A DNA stretch of 6,632 nt from an uncultured Eubacteriales bacterium (GTDB lineage Bacteria; Bacillota; Clostridia; Christensenellales; Borkfalkiaceae), in contig CACXDQ010000011.1 in the NCBI GenBank assembly GCA_902766475.1, positions 1-6,632 of the forward strand. The letters run 5' to 3'. Positions 1 to 5,981 of this stretch are shown here, one piece after another; position 1 is the stretch's first letter; the number at the start of each line of letters is the position of its first letter. The position numbers were made by a program, and so were the translations under genes. The notes under the pieces were generated by a model. That model had not been told where the DNA came from and searched no databases. It was given only the letters and a program-made list of their open reading frames with translations.

Positions 1-423
1 ACGAAGATAGGGCGCAGACAGAAATTTTTGGGCGGAAACCCCGTATGCGCAAAGATGACGGGCATTTCTCTCAATAAATACGCAATAATCGCATTCGCAA
101 TGGCGGGGCTCGGCGTGGGCTTGGGCGCATTTTTAACTCTCGTCTATACCCCCTCGGTTACGACGACTACGGCGGGCAGCCTCGGCATGCAGATATTGGT
201 TGCGATAGTTTTCGGCGGAATGCCCATTTCGGGCGGACCTCGCTCGAAGATATATTCGGCTATCGTCGGCGGTTTTTCTTACGTTTTATTGGATAACATT
301 TTAAAAATACTCATTCAGGGCAACGCCGGATACGGCATTTCGCAGATAATAAGCGCCGTATTCTTCCTCGCCATCGTATATGTGGCAAGTATGAATTATA
401 AATCTCAGAACTTGCCGAGATAA
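1..423 (+). CDS. Sugar ABC transporter permease, C-terminal part (RbsC-like, BPD_transp_2), 5' truncated by window
   Basis: This is the last 140 residues of an inner-membrane permease that carries a sugar through the membrane as part of an ABC importer. The frame is open from base 1, so the start lies upstream; the TTG at 28 is an internal leucine codon. The first residues read GRRQKFLGGNPVCAKMTGIS, which matches the cytoplasmic loop of RbsC-type permeases (pattern G-x-N-x-x-A-x-x-x-G-I) that contacts the ATPase. It is followed by hydrophobic segments at about residues 24-48, 60-82, 83-103 and 112-129 of the visible part. GGMPISGGPRSKI (72-84) corresponds to the GGxxxxGGxGS turn conserved in this family. 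It lies 68 bases upstream of the binding-protein gene and would pair with the second permease at 1771-2826 to form a heterodimer. The ATPase is not visible and is expected further upstream. Family assignment is firm; the sugar is unknown. Confidence 0.9.
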   Translation, partial: TKIGRRQKFLGGNPVCAKMTGISLNKYAIIAFAMAGLGVGLGAFLTLVYTPSVTTTTAGSLGMQILVAIVFGGMPISGGPRSKIYSAIVGGFSYVLLDNILKILIQGNAGYGISQIISAVFFLAIVYVASMNYKSQNLPR

Positions 424-430
424 CAACGTG

Positions 431-458
431 TTTTTTACCGTCCTACGGGCGTAAAAAA
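431..458. repeat. Imperfect inverted repeat in the permease/binding-protein gap
   Basis: The 68-base gap between the first permease and the binding-protein gene holds TTTTTTAC (431-438) facing GTAAAAAA (451-458), an 8-bp stem, with a weak CCG/CGG pairing possible inside. On the plus strand it is followed by A-rich rather than T-rich sequence, so it does not look like a standard terminator for the upstream gene. It might be an RNA-processing or stabilising hairpin, or just a product of AT-rich sequence. I could not identify a convincing promoter in the gap. Confidence 0.35.
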
Positions 459-478
459 ATAATAAAAAAATTTTGTTT

Positions 479-483
479 GGAGG
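479..483 (+). promoter_or_regulatory. Ribosome binding site of the binding-protein gene (decides the start)
   Basis: GGAGG lies 8 bases before the ATG at 492. This supports the start at 492 over the in-frame TTG at 477, which begins upstream of the site and would make the site part of the coding region. Confidence 0.85.
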
Positions 484-491
484 AACAAAAA

Positions 492-1694
492 ATGAAAAAA
501 TTGTTTGGCAAAATTATGGCTATCGCCGTAACGGGCGCACTTTGCGTCGGCATGATGATGGGCTTTGCGGCTTGCGGCGACGACAGCGGCGAAGAGGGCA
601 ACGGCTTCCCCAACCTCGAAGAGAGCAAAACCGTCAAGATCGGCGTTCTCGTTTCCGACGTAAACGGCGACGAAGCCAAGGCTTTCCGCAACTACTATGA
701 AAACTACCTTGAAAAGCAGTATAAAGTAGATTTCACCTACACCGAAGCTTTGGAGGACGCCGCAGGCGAGCGTTCGGCTATCGAAACGTTTGCGGCTCAG
801 GGCTATCACGCTATCATCTCCCTTTCGGCAAGCGACAGAGCTATGCAGATCGAAACTTGCGAAAGCAACAAGATGTATTATGCCGTAGCCTCCGGCATGC
901 TCGACGACAGTCAGTACGAAAAGTATAAGGGCTATGAGTGCTTTGTCGGTCAGATAGGCCCCGACATGGCTACCGAATACGAAGCGGGCAAAGCTATGGG
1001 CGAATACTACAAAACTCAAAAAGAAGTTGAAAAAGTCGCTATTTACGGCGCATTCATTCCCAACCCGATGCACGTTTACAGAGCCGCCGGCATACTTGCG
1101 GGTCTCGGTCTTAGCTACGGCGGACAGACGGATATGGGCGCAGTAGTCGGTCAGATCTTCGCAGATCAGGGCGTAACCCTCTCCAAGGTCGAGGGCGATA
1201 TAACCGTTACCGCTTACGTTCAGGGTTTCAACCCCGACGTTACCTTCGGTGAGATCGGCGGCGCTGTCGCAACTTCTCCCGACGCATTCCTTTCCGTCGG
1301 TATGGCAACTACTTTCTTCTCCTCTATGTTCGCCGGCGCAAACGTTGACTATGCAGATATAGACGCATTCACGGCGGGCAACGTCGCTCAGATGTCGCAG
1401 GAAGGCGGCAAGCTCACTTATCTTGCCGGCAAATACGCTTCGAGCATCGGTCCCGTTTTCGCAGCAGTCTATAACGCCGTTCACGGCAACGTTATAAAGG
1501 ACAACGGCAACGCCCTCTCTCTCGGGCAGGGTTACGGCGTGGCTACCACGGCTGAAGCCGCTGAAAAATTCCAGGTTGCCGACAGCGGTGATACCCCCAT
1601 TATAAACAAAGCCCTTTTGGATACCGTTATCGGCAAGACCGTCACCCTCGAAACTTTCAAAGCTTTCGTTGCGGCTGACAGAACGCCTGCGTAA
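492..1694 (+). CDS. Sugar ABC transporter substrate-binding lipoprotein
   Basis: A 400-residue extracellular lipoprotein that should bind the imported sugar and deliver it to the permeases. The N-terminus is a lipoprotein signal: positive MKKLFGK, a hydrophobic stretch at about 8-25, and the lipobox FAAC with the lipidated cysteine at residue 28. An acidic linker (GDDSGEEGNG) follows. The mature part starts with KIGVLVSDVNGDEAKAFRNY (about 49-68) and continues with alternating strand/helix segments (for example YHAIISLSASDRA at 105-117, VEKVAIYGAFIPN at 179-191, PDAFLSVGMATTF at 263-275), as in two-lobed type I binding proteins of the Peripla_BP_4 sort. Length is somewhat greater than the about 300 residues of simple ribose-binding proteins. 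It sits between two permease genes, which is unusual because it more often sits at one end. Isoleucine codon use favours ATC (10 of 20 by hand count), unlike the neighbouring permease, consistent with high expression. The ligand cannot be read from the sequence. A nucleoside-type (BMP/PnrA) binding protein is a less likely alternative because the permeases look sugar-type. Confidence 0.85.
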   Translation: MKKLFGKIMAIAVTGALCVGMMMGFAACGDDSGEEGNGFPNLEESKTVKIGVLVSDVNGDEAKAFRNYYENYLEKQYKVDFTYTEALEDAAGERSAIETFAAQGYHAIISLSASDRAMQIETCESNKMYYAVASGMLDDSQYEKYKGYECFVGQIGPDMATEYEAGKAMGEYYKTQKEVEKVAIYGAFIPNPMHVYRAAGILAGLGLSYGGQTDMGAVVGQIFADQGVTLSKVEGDITVTAYVQGFNPDVTFGEIGGAVATSPDAFLSVGMATTFFSSMFAGANVDYADIDAFTAGNVAQMSQEGGKLTYLAGKYASSIGPVFAAVYNAVHGNVIKDNGNALSLGQGYGVATTAEAAEKFQVADSGDTPIINKALLDTVIGKTVTLETFKAFVAADRTPA

Positions 1695-1714
1695 AGATTT
1701 TTGTAACGATAAAA

Positions 1715-1743
1715 GATTTGCCGCCCTTAAGCGGCGGCAAATC
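1715..1743 (+). terminator. Hairpin after binding-protein gene: likely leaky terminator or mRNA-stabilising element
   Basis: GATTTGCCGCC (1715-1725) pairs perfectly with GGCGGCAAATC (1733-1743) across a 7-base loop; after one A/C mismatch a further AAA/TTT pairing is possible. It begins 20 bases after the stop codon. The following sequence (CTTTAACTTTTATG) is only moderately T-rich and the next gene's ribosome site comes 13 bases later, so partial read-through rather than full termination is likely. Hairpins in this position, between a binding-protein gene and a permease gene, are known to raise the amount of binding-protein mRNA relative to downstream genes (the malE-malF arrangement). The hairpin is seen directly; its function is inferred. 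Confidence 0.75.
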
Positions 1744-1756
1744 CTTTAACTTTTAT

Positions 1757-1763
1757 GAGGAGG
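1757..1763 (+). promoter_or_regulatory. Strong ribosome binding site of the second permease
   Basis: GAGGAGG lies 7 bases before the ATG at 1771, an almost ideal Shine-Dalgarno match, which fixes the start of the second permease gene. Confidence 0.85.
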
Positions 1764-1770
1764 TAATTAT

Positions 1771-2826
1771 ATGAACGCTTTAATGGGTAAAAAGCATATG
1801 GCAGATATAGGTAAGAGGGCGATAGGCACGCTTGCTATCCCCGTGATCTTTATTGCCGTACTGTTGATAATTTGCGCCGCAAACGGCAGAAACGTTTTTC
1901 CGACCGAGGCGAGTTTCGCAAACTTCACGGCGTCCGCCGCTGTAATTACCATAACGACTATAGCTCTGTCTATAAACCTCAATAGCGGCAGATTCGATTT
2001 CTCTCTCGGCTCGATGGCGGTGCTATCTTCCGTTATCGCTGCCAAAATCACCTATTCCATACTCGGCGGCGGATCGGGAAGTGCTGTTTTAATGCTCCTT
2101 TTAAGCGTTGTCGTCGGTGCGATAATAGGCGCACTTTCGGGCGGAATTTACGTTCTTTTAAAGATACCGCCCATAATAACTTCGCTCGGCGTAACGCTTA
2201 TTTTAGAGGGCGTAACCTACACGATAACCGAGGGCAGCTACATTACGGCGGAAGTGAGAAACGCCTCGATGACGGCATTTTCGGGCGGTTGGTATTATCC
2301 GCTTATAGTGATGATCGCCGTGCTTGCGATAATTATATATCTCTTTGACCACACTAAGTTCGGGTATAACTATAAAGCTTTAAAAGAGGGGCAGAAAGTG
2401 TCCGTAAACACGGGTATAAAGGAAATACCCAACGCAATAGCGTGCTATCTTATCTGCGGTGCGCTTATGGGCGTAGTCGGCTTTATCAATTCTTCGAGAA
2501 GCACGCTCATTAACGGCGGCTCGCTCAATTTCGGCTCGATAGGCATAATGTTCACCGCATTTCTTCCTATGTTTATAGGCGGCTTTATCGGCAGATTTTC
2601 CAACGACAAACTCGGCTATTTCCTCGCCGGAATTTCAATGGCGTTTTTAAATTCCACGTTCGTCGTGTTCGCAAACGAAGTAACTTCGTCTACGCAATCT
2701 ATAATAAACGCCGTTCTCCTCGTCGTTTTCCTCATCTATCTGAGCAACGAGAGGGCGATAGGAAACTTCTTCAAAAAATGTTTCGGGGCGATGACCTCGC
2801 ATAGCAAAGCTCGTAAAGGAGCGTAA
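1771..2826 (+). CDS. Sugar ABC transporter permease, complete (RbsC-like, BPD_transp_2)
   Basis: A 351-residue inner-membrane protein forming half of the translocation channel. It is rich in hydrophobic segments, with eight to ten membrane spans; examples are at about 17-37, 82-98, 105-131, 172-192, 222-242, 255-277, 281-301 and 306-324. The motif LNSGRFDFSLGSM (70-82) matches the GIDLSVGS signature of ribose/galactose-type permeases. KFGYNYKALKEGQKVSVNTG (196-215), continuing to Ile216, is the cytoplasmic loop that docks on the ATPase. In this copy the loop is more degenerate than in the first permease (YNYKALKEGQ where the other has GGNPVCAK), as expected if the two form an asymmetric heterodimer. 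Length is normal to slightly long for the family, with a basic C-terminal tail (SHSKARKGA). ATA is the main isoleucine codon (25 of 43 by hand count). The gene follows the hairpin and precedes the GH3 gene by 12 bases. Family firm; substrate unknown. Confidence 0.92.
   Translation: MNALMGKKHMADIGKRAIGTLAIPVIFIAVLLIICAANGRNVFPTEASFANFTASAAVITITTIALSINLNSGRFDFSLGSMAVLSSVIAAKITYSILGGGSGSAVLMLLLSVVVGAIIGALSGGIYVLLKIPPIITSLGVTLILEGVTYTITEGSYITAEVRNASMTAFSGGWYYPLIVMIAVLAIIIYLFDHTKFGYNYKALKEGQKVSVNTGIKEIPNAIACYLICGALMGVVGFINSSRSTLINGGSLNFGSIGIMFTAFLPMFIGGFIGRFSNDKLGYFLAGISMAFLNSTFVVFANEVTSSTQSIINAVLLVVFLIYLSNERAIGNFFKKCFGAMTSHSKARKGA
2815..2821 (+). promoter_or_regulatory. Distant ribosome binding site of the GH3 gene
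   Basis: AAAGGAG at the very end of the permease gene is the only Shine-Dalgarno-like sequence before the ATG at 2839, but it is 17 bases away, about twice the usual distance. No other in-frame start codon exists between the TAA at 2824-2826 and that ATG. Initiation may therefore be weak or depend on ribosomes finishing the permease gene. Confidence 0.45.
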
Positions 2827-2838
2827 AACGTACTTAAA

Positions 2839-4533
2839 ATGGACTTAAAATCGAAACCGTTCTATCTTTGCGATAGTGATATAAAGTGGGTGGAAAACAC
2901 CCTTTCTTGTATGTCGGAAGAGGAGAAAATAGCGCAGCTGTTTTGCCTTATAACCTATACCGACGACGAAAATTATTTAAAATACCTTGCGTCGGGCTTG
3001 AAGGTCGGCGGAGTTATGACTCGCACCATGAGCATTGCGGAAATAGTCAATACCGTAAACGCATTGCAGAAAAATTCAAAGATACCCATGCTTATTTCGG
3101 CAAATCTCGAAGCCGGCTTAAATCAGGCTTGTTACGAGGGAACGAGGGTAGGCTGTCAGATGGGCATAGCGGCTACGGGCGATAAAAAATACGCCACGGA
3201 GCTTGCGAGGGTGATAGGCGAGGAAGCTTCCGCCCTCGGCATAAACTGGGCGTTTGCGCCTATCATAGATATAGATTACAATTTCAGAAACCCCATAACC
3301 AACACGAGGACGTTCGGCGGCGACGCCGCTACGGTGGCGGAATTCGGAAAGGCTTACGTCGAAGAAGTGCAAAAGCACGGGTTAGCCGCAAGCATCAAAC
3401 ATTTCCCCGGCGACGGAGTTGACGAGAGAGATCAGCATCTCCTCGCCTCGGTAAACACCCTCTCGTGCGAGGAATGGGATAAAAGCTACGGCTTAGCCTA
3501 TAAGACCTGCATAGACGCCGGCGCAAAGACGGTCATGGTCGGGCATATAATGTTGCCGTCGTATTCCAAGGCGTTAAACCCCTCTCTCGAAGATAAAGAC
3601 GTTATGCCCGGGCTTATTGCGCCCGAACTTTTAAACGGGTTATTGAGAAAAAAACTCGGCTTTAACGGGCTTATAGTTACCGATTCCACCACGATGGCGG
3701 GCATGGGCACGGTGATGCCGAGAGAAAAAGCCGTTCCGCTCACGATAGCGTCGGGCTGCGACATGTTCCTCTTTACCAAAAATCTCGAAGAGGACTTCGC
3801 CTTTATGCGTGATGGCGTGAAGAGCGGAGTTATCACGAAAGAGAGGCTCGACGAAGCCGTAATGCGCATACTCGCATTGAAAGCGTCGCTCAAACTTCAC
3901 GAGAAAGACAATCTTGCAAGCGAGGAGAAGGCGAGAGCTGTCGTCGGCTCTTCTTCGCATAAGAAAATTGCGAGAGAGGTTGCGGATAAAAATATCACTC
4001 TCGTAAAGTGCGAAGAGGGCGTTTTGCCCATTTCGCCCGACAAGTATAAGAGAGTTCTCGTCTATAAAAAAGAGGGTGCGGCGAGCGCATTCGGGGGCGG
4101 AATTTCCCTCGGCGCTTGCGATAAATTTATTCAAAAATTAAAGGATAACGGCTTTGAGGTCGACGTTTTCGTTCCCGGCGGCGGCTGGGAAGGAATGGCT
4201 AAACCCGTCAAGGACGTCTACGACAATTACGACCTCATAATCTATCTCGTCAGCCTTTCCACGAAATCTAATCAGACGACGGTGAGGATAGAGTGGGCTG
4301 AGCCGATGGGGGCGGACGTTCCCGTGTATATAAATTCCGTGCCGACGGTGATGATCTCGCTCGAAAACCCCTACCATCTTTTAGACGCACCGAGAGTAAA
4401 GACGTATATAAACACCTACGGCGGAGCGGATGAGATCTTGGACGCACTTATGGACAAACTGACGGGCAAAAGCCCCTTTACGGGCAAAAGCCCCGTCGAC
4501 GCTTTTTGCGGAAAATGGGATACGAGGCTATAA
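2839..4533 (+). CDS. Cytoplasmic GH3 glycosidase (or phosphorylase) with NagZ-type His/Asp dyad
   Basis: A 564-residue GH3 enzyme expected to remove a beta-linked terminal sugar from the imported substrate by a retaining mechanism. The N-terminal (beta/alpha)8 domain covers about 10-350: MSEEEKIAQLF (25-35), PIIDIDYNFRNPITNTRTFG (141-160, with the family Arg157), and the nucleophile Asp282 in GLIVTDSTTMAGM. KHFPGDGVDERDQH (187-200) is the NagZ signature KHFPGxGxxxxDxH, giving a probable acid/base dyad Asp198/His200; this dyad is typical of beta-N-acetylglucosaminidases and of GH3 phosphorylases rather than beta-glucosidases. Two positions deviate: Asp192 where NagZ usually has His, and Gln199 where Ser or Thr is usual. 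The C-terminal alpha/beta domain (about 385-545) ends with VPTVMISLENPYHLLD (501-516) and GKWDTRL. There is no signal peptide or membrane anchor, so it should act inside the cell, unlike secreted NagZ of Bacillus. The family is firm, the exact substrate is not. The gene overlaps the next by one base. Confidence 0.88.
   Translation: MDLKSKPFYLCDSDIKWVENTLSCMSEEEKIAQLFCLITYTDDENYLKYLASGLKVGGVMTRTMSIAEIVNTVNALQKNSKIPMLISANLEAGLNQACYEGTRVGCQMGIAATGDKKYATELARVIGEEASALGINWAFAPIIDIDYNFRNPITNTRTFGGDAATVAEFGKAYVEEVQKHGLAASIKHFPGDGVDERDQHLLASVNTLSCEEWDKSYGLAYKTCIDAGAKTVMVGHIMLPSYSKALNPSLEDKDVMPGLIAPELLNGLLRKKLGFNGLIVTDSTTMAGMGTVMPREKAVPLTIASGCDMFLFTKNLEEDFAFMRDGVKSGVITKERLDEAVMRILALKASLKLHEKDNLASEEKARAVVGSSSHKKIAREVADKNITLVKCEEGVLPISPDKYKRVLVYKKEGAASAFGGGISLGACDKFIQKLKDNGFEVDVFVPGGGWEGMAKPVKDVYDNYDLIIYLVSLSTKSNQTTVRIEWAEPMGADVPVYINSVPTVMISLENPYHLLDAPRVKTYINTYGGADEILDALMDKLTGKSPFTGKSPVDAFCGKWDTRL
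4462..4494 (+). repeat. Two direct copies of a 15-base unit near the 3' end of the GH3 gene
   Basis: ACGGGCAAAAGCCCC occurs at 4462-4476 and again at 4480-4494, an in-frame period of 18 bases encoding TGKSPF then TGKSPV. Each copy also contains GGGC-AAAA-GCCC, which can fold as a small 4-bp hairpin, so two mini-hairpins stand in tandem about 40 bases before the next gene's start. Confidence 0.7.
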
Positions 4534-4535
4534 TG
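4524..4535 (+). promoter_or_regulatory. Translational coupling site: GAGG plus TAATG stop/start overlap
   Basis: GAGG at 4524-4527 lies 5 bases before the ATG at 4533-4535, which shares its A with the TAA stop of the GH3 gene (4531-4533). This arrangement suggests re-initiation by ribosomes that have just finished GH3 and favours 4533 over the upstream in-frame ATG at 4515 or TTG at 4506. Confidence 0.7.
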
Positions 4536-5981
4536 AACGAAAAATTTTTAAAGACAGCCGAAGAATTAAAACCTAAGCTCAAAAGGAGAACGCATTGCGT
4601 TTCGGGCGAATATATACTCGGTGAAAACGATTGCGCCGTCTACGATTTCGGAGATCACTTCGTCGGCTATTTAAAGCTGTATTTTTCTACCGTGGGGGCG
4701 CATTTCGACGCCCCTGCGCTTTTAAAGGTGAAATTTTGCGAAAATCGGCAGGAGATAGACGAGGACACTTCCGCCTATTACGGCTGGATAAGCAAGGGGT
4801 GGCTGCAAGAGGAAATAATTCATATAGACGAATTTCCCTGCGCCTATTCCTTTAAACGCCGCTACGCTTTCAGATATGTAAAAATAGAGGTCATAGCCGT
4901 TTCCCCGAAATACAAATTAAAGGCGGAAAAGGCGGAAGTGAGATCGCTCACGAGCGCAAAAAGCACCGTGAAGCTCTCGGGCGGCGACAAGCTCGAAAAG
5001 GCGATAGATAAAGTTGCGCTCAAAACGCTTTCCGAATGTATGCAATACGAGTTCGAGGACGGCCCTAAGCGTGACAGAAGATTGTGGCTCGGCGATCTGC
5101 GCCTTCAAGCCCTTACAAACTATTATACTTTTAAAGAAAACGACCTCGTGAAGAGGTGTCTGTATCTCTTTGCGGCGACTGCCGATGAAGAGGGCTATAT
5201 AAGTCAATGCGTGTTCACAAAGCCGGAAGTTTCGCCCGACGACACGTCTATGTTCGACTATTCTCTGCTATTTATCCCCACGCTTTACGATTATTTTAAA
5301 GCCACGGGCGATAAAAATACGGCGAAAGAGCTGTTGCCGCTTGCAAAAAAGCAGATAGAAATTGCTAAAAAACAATTCGACGGCGACGTGATAAGGGATT
5401 GCGACAGGCTCGGTTGGTGCTTTCTCGACTGGTCGCTCGAACTCAATAAGCAAGCCGGGGCGCAAGCCGTATATATCTATGCCGAAAAGTCGCTTATTGC
5501 GCTTTTGAGAGAGCTGAAAGAAGATTGCGCTGATTACGAAAAAGACGTCGTTTTAAAGAGCAAGGCGGCGACGGAGAAGTTTTACGACGGCGAAAAGGGC
5601 TTGTTTACAAGCGGCGAAAATGGGCAGATCTCGTATGCGACGAACGTCTGGTACGCCCTTGCGGAAGTGTTCGGCAAAGAAGAAAACGCATTGCTTTTGG
5701 GAAGATTGAAAGATCATAACGAGGCAATAAAACCCGTTACGCCGTATATGATGCACCACTATGTCGAGGCGCTTATACAAAGCGGTCTTGAAGGCGAGGG
5801 CAGAAAGGTGCTGCGTGATTATTGGGGCGGAATGGTAAATGAGGGCGCCGACACGTTCTTTGAACTCTACAACCCCGAAAACCCCGACGAATCGCCCTAC
5901 GGCGGCAAGGCGGTAAACAGCTATTGCCATGCGTGGAGCTGCACTCCGTCGTATTTTTTGAGAAAGTATTATGAAAAATGA
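4533..5981 (+). CDS. Compact GH78-like (alpha-L-rhamnosidase superfamily) glycosidase, cytoplasmic
   Basis: A 482-residue protein of the alpha-L-rhamnosidase superfamily. The N-terminal part carries a jelly-roll domain marked by VYDFGDHFVGYLKLYF (36-51) and a following VKFCENRQEID stretch, as in Bac_rhamnosid domains. The rest (about 155-480) is the (alpha/alpha)6 barrel: DGPKRDRRLWLGD (176-188) is the catalytic acid motif, FLDW (297-300) lines the site, GADTFFE (438-444) supplies the probable base Glu444, and SYCHAWSCTPSYFL (463-476) matches the family's S-x-N-H-Y-A-W segment. By spacing, Asp176, Asp181, Asp188 and Glu444 align with Asp567, Glu572, Asp579 and Glu841 of Bacillus RhaB (from memory), so the general acid Glu is replaced by Asp181. 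It is much shorter than typical multi-domain GH78 enzymes and has no signal peptide, so it should act on imported small glycosides. Rhamnose is the likely but unproven sugar. Its 3' end overlaps pgmB by 11 bases. Confidence 0.8.
   Translation: MNEKFLKTAEELKPKLKRRTHCVSGEYILGENDCAVYDFGDHFVGYLKLYFSTVGAHFDAPALLKVKFCENRQEIDEDTSAYYGWISKGWLQEEIIHIDEFPCAYSFKRRYAFRYVKIEVIAVSPKYKLKAEKAEVRSLTSAKSTVKLSGGDKLEKAIDKVALKTLSECMQYEFEDGPKRDRRLWLGDLRLQALTNYYTFKENDLVKRCLYLFAATADEEGYISQCVFTKPEVSPDDTSMFDYSLLFIPTLYDYFKATGDKNTAKELLPLAKKQIEIAKKQFDGDVIRDCDRLGWCFLDWSLELNKQAGAQAVYIYAEKSLIALLRELKEDCADYEKDVVLKSKAATEKFYDGEKGLFTSGENGQISYATNVWYALAEVFGKEENALLLGRLKDHNEAIKPVTPYMMHHYVEALIQSGLEGEGRKVLRDYWGGMVNEGADTFFELYNPENPDESPYGGKAVNSYCHAWSCTPSYFLRKYYEK

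Noticed and set aside
28..423. Start of the first permease at the TTG at 28
   Set aside because: The frame stays open to base 1 and the residues before 28 (TKIGRRQKFL) continue the permease family loop, so the TTG is internal.
424..491. A possible promoter in the gap before the binding-protein gene
   Set aside because: The AT-rich stretch contains no convincing -35/-10 pair with proper spacing; an internal promoter cannot be excluded but is not supported.
435..1484. A 349-codon open frame on the minus strand opposite the binding-protein gene
   Set aside because: The plus-strand gene has a clear lipoprotein signal, ribosome site and family resemblance, while the antisense translation has no recognisable domain or ribosome site. 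Long antisense frames arise here because TTA, CTA and TCA are rare in-phase in this GC-biased gene.
2675..2689. Odd-centred palindrome ACGAAGT-A-ACTTCGT inside the second permease gene
   Set aside because: It lies wholly in coding sequence (residues around NEVTSS), is short, and no second copy or regulatory context was seen; chance is enough.
4506..4532. Earlier starts for the GH78-like gene (TTG 4506 or ATG 4515)
   Set aside because: They lack a well-placed ribosome site, while ATG 4533 has GAGG 5 bases upstream and a typical stop/start overlap.
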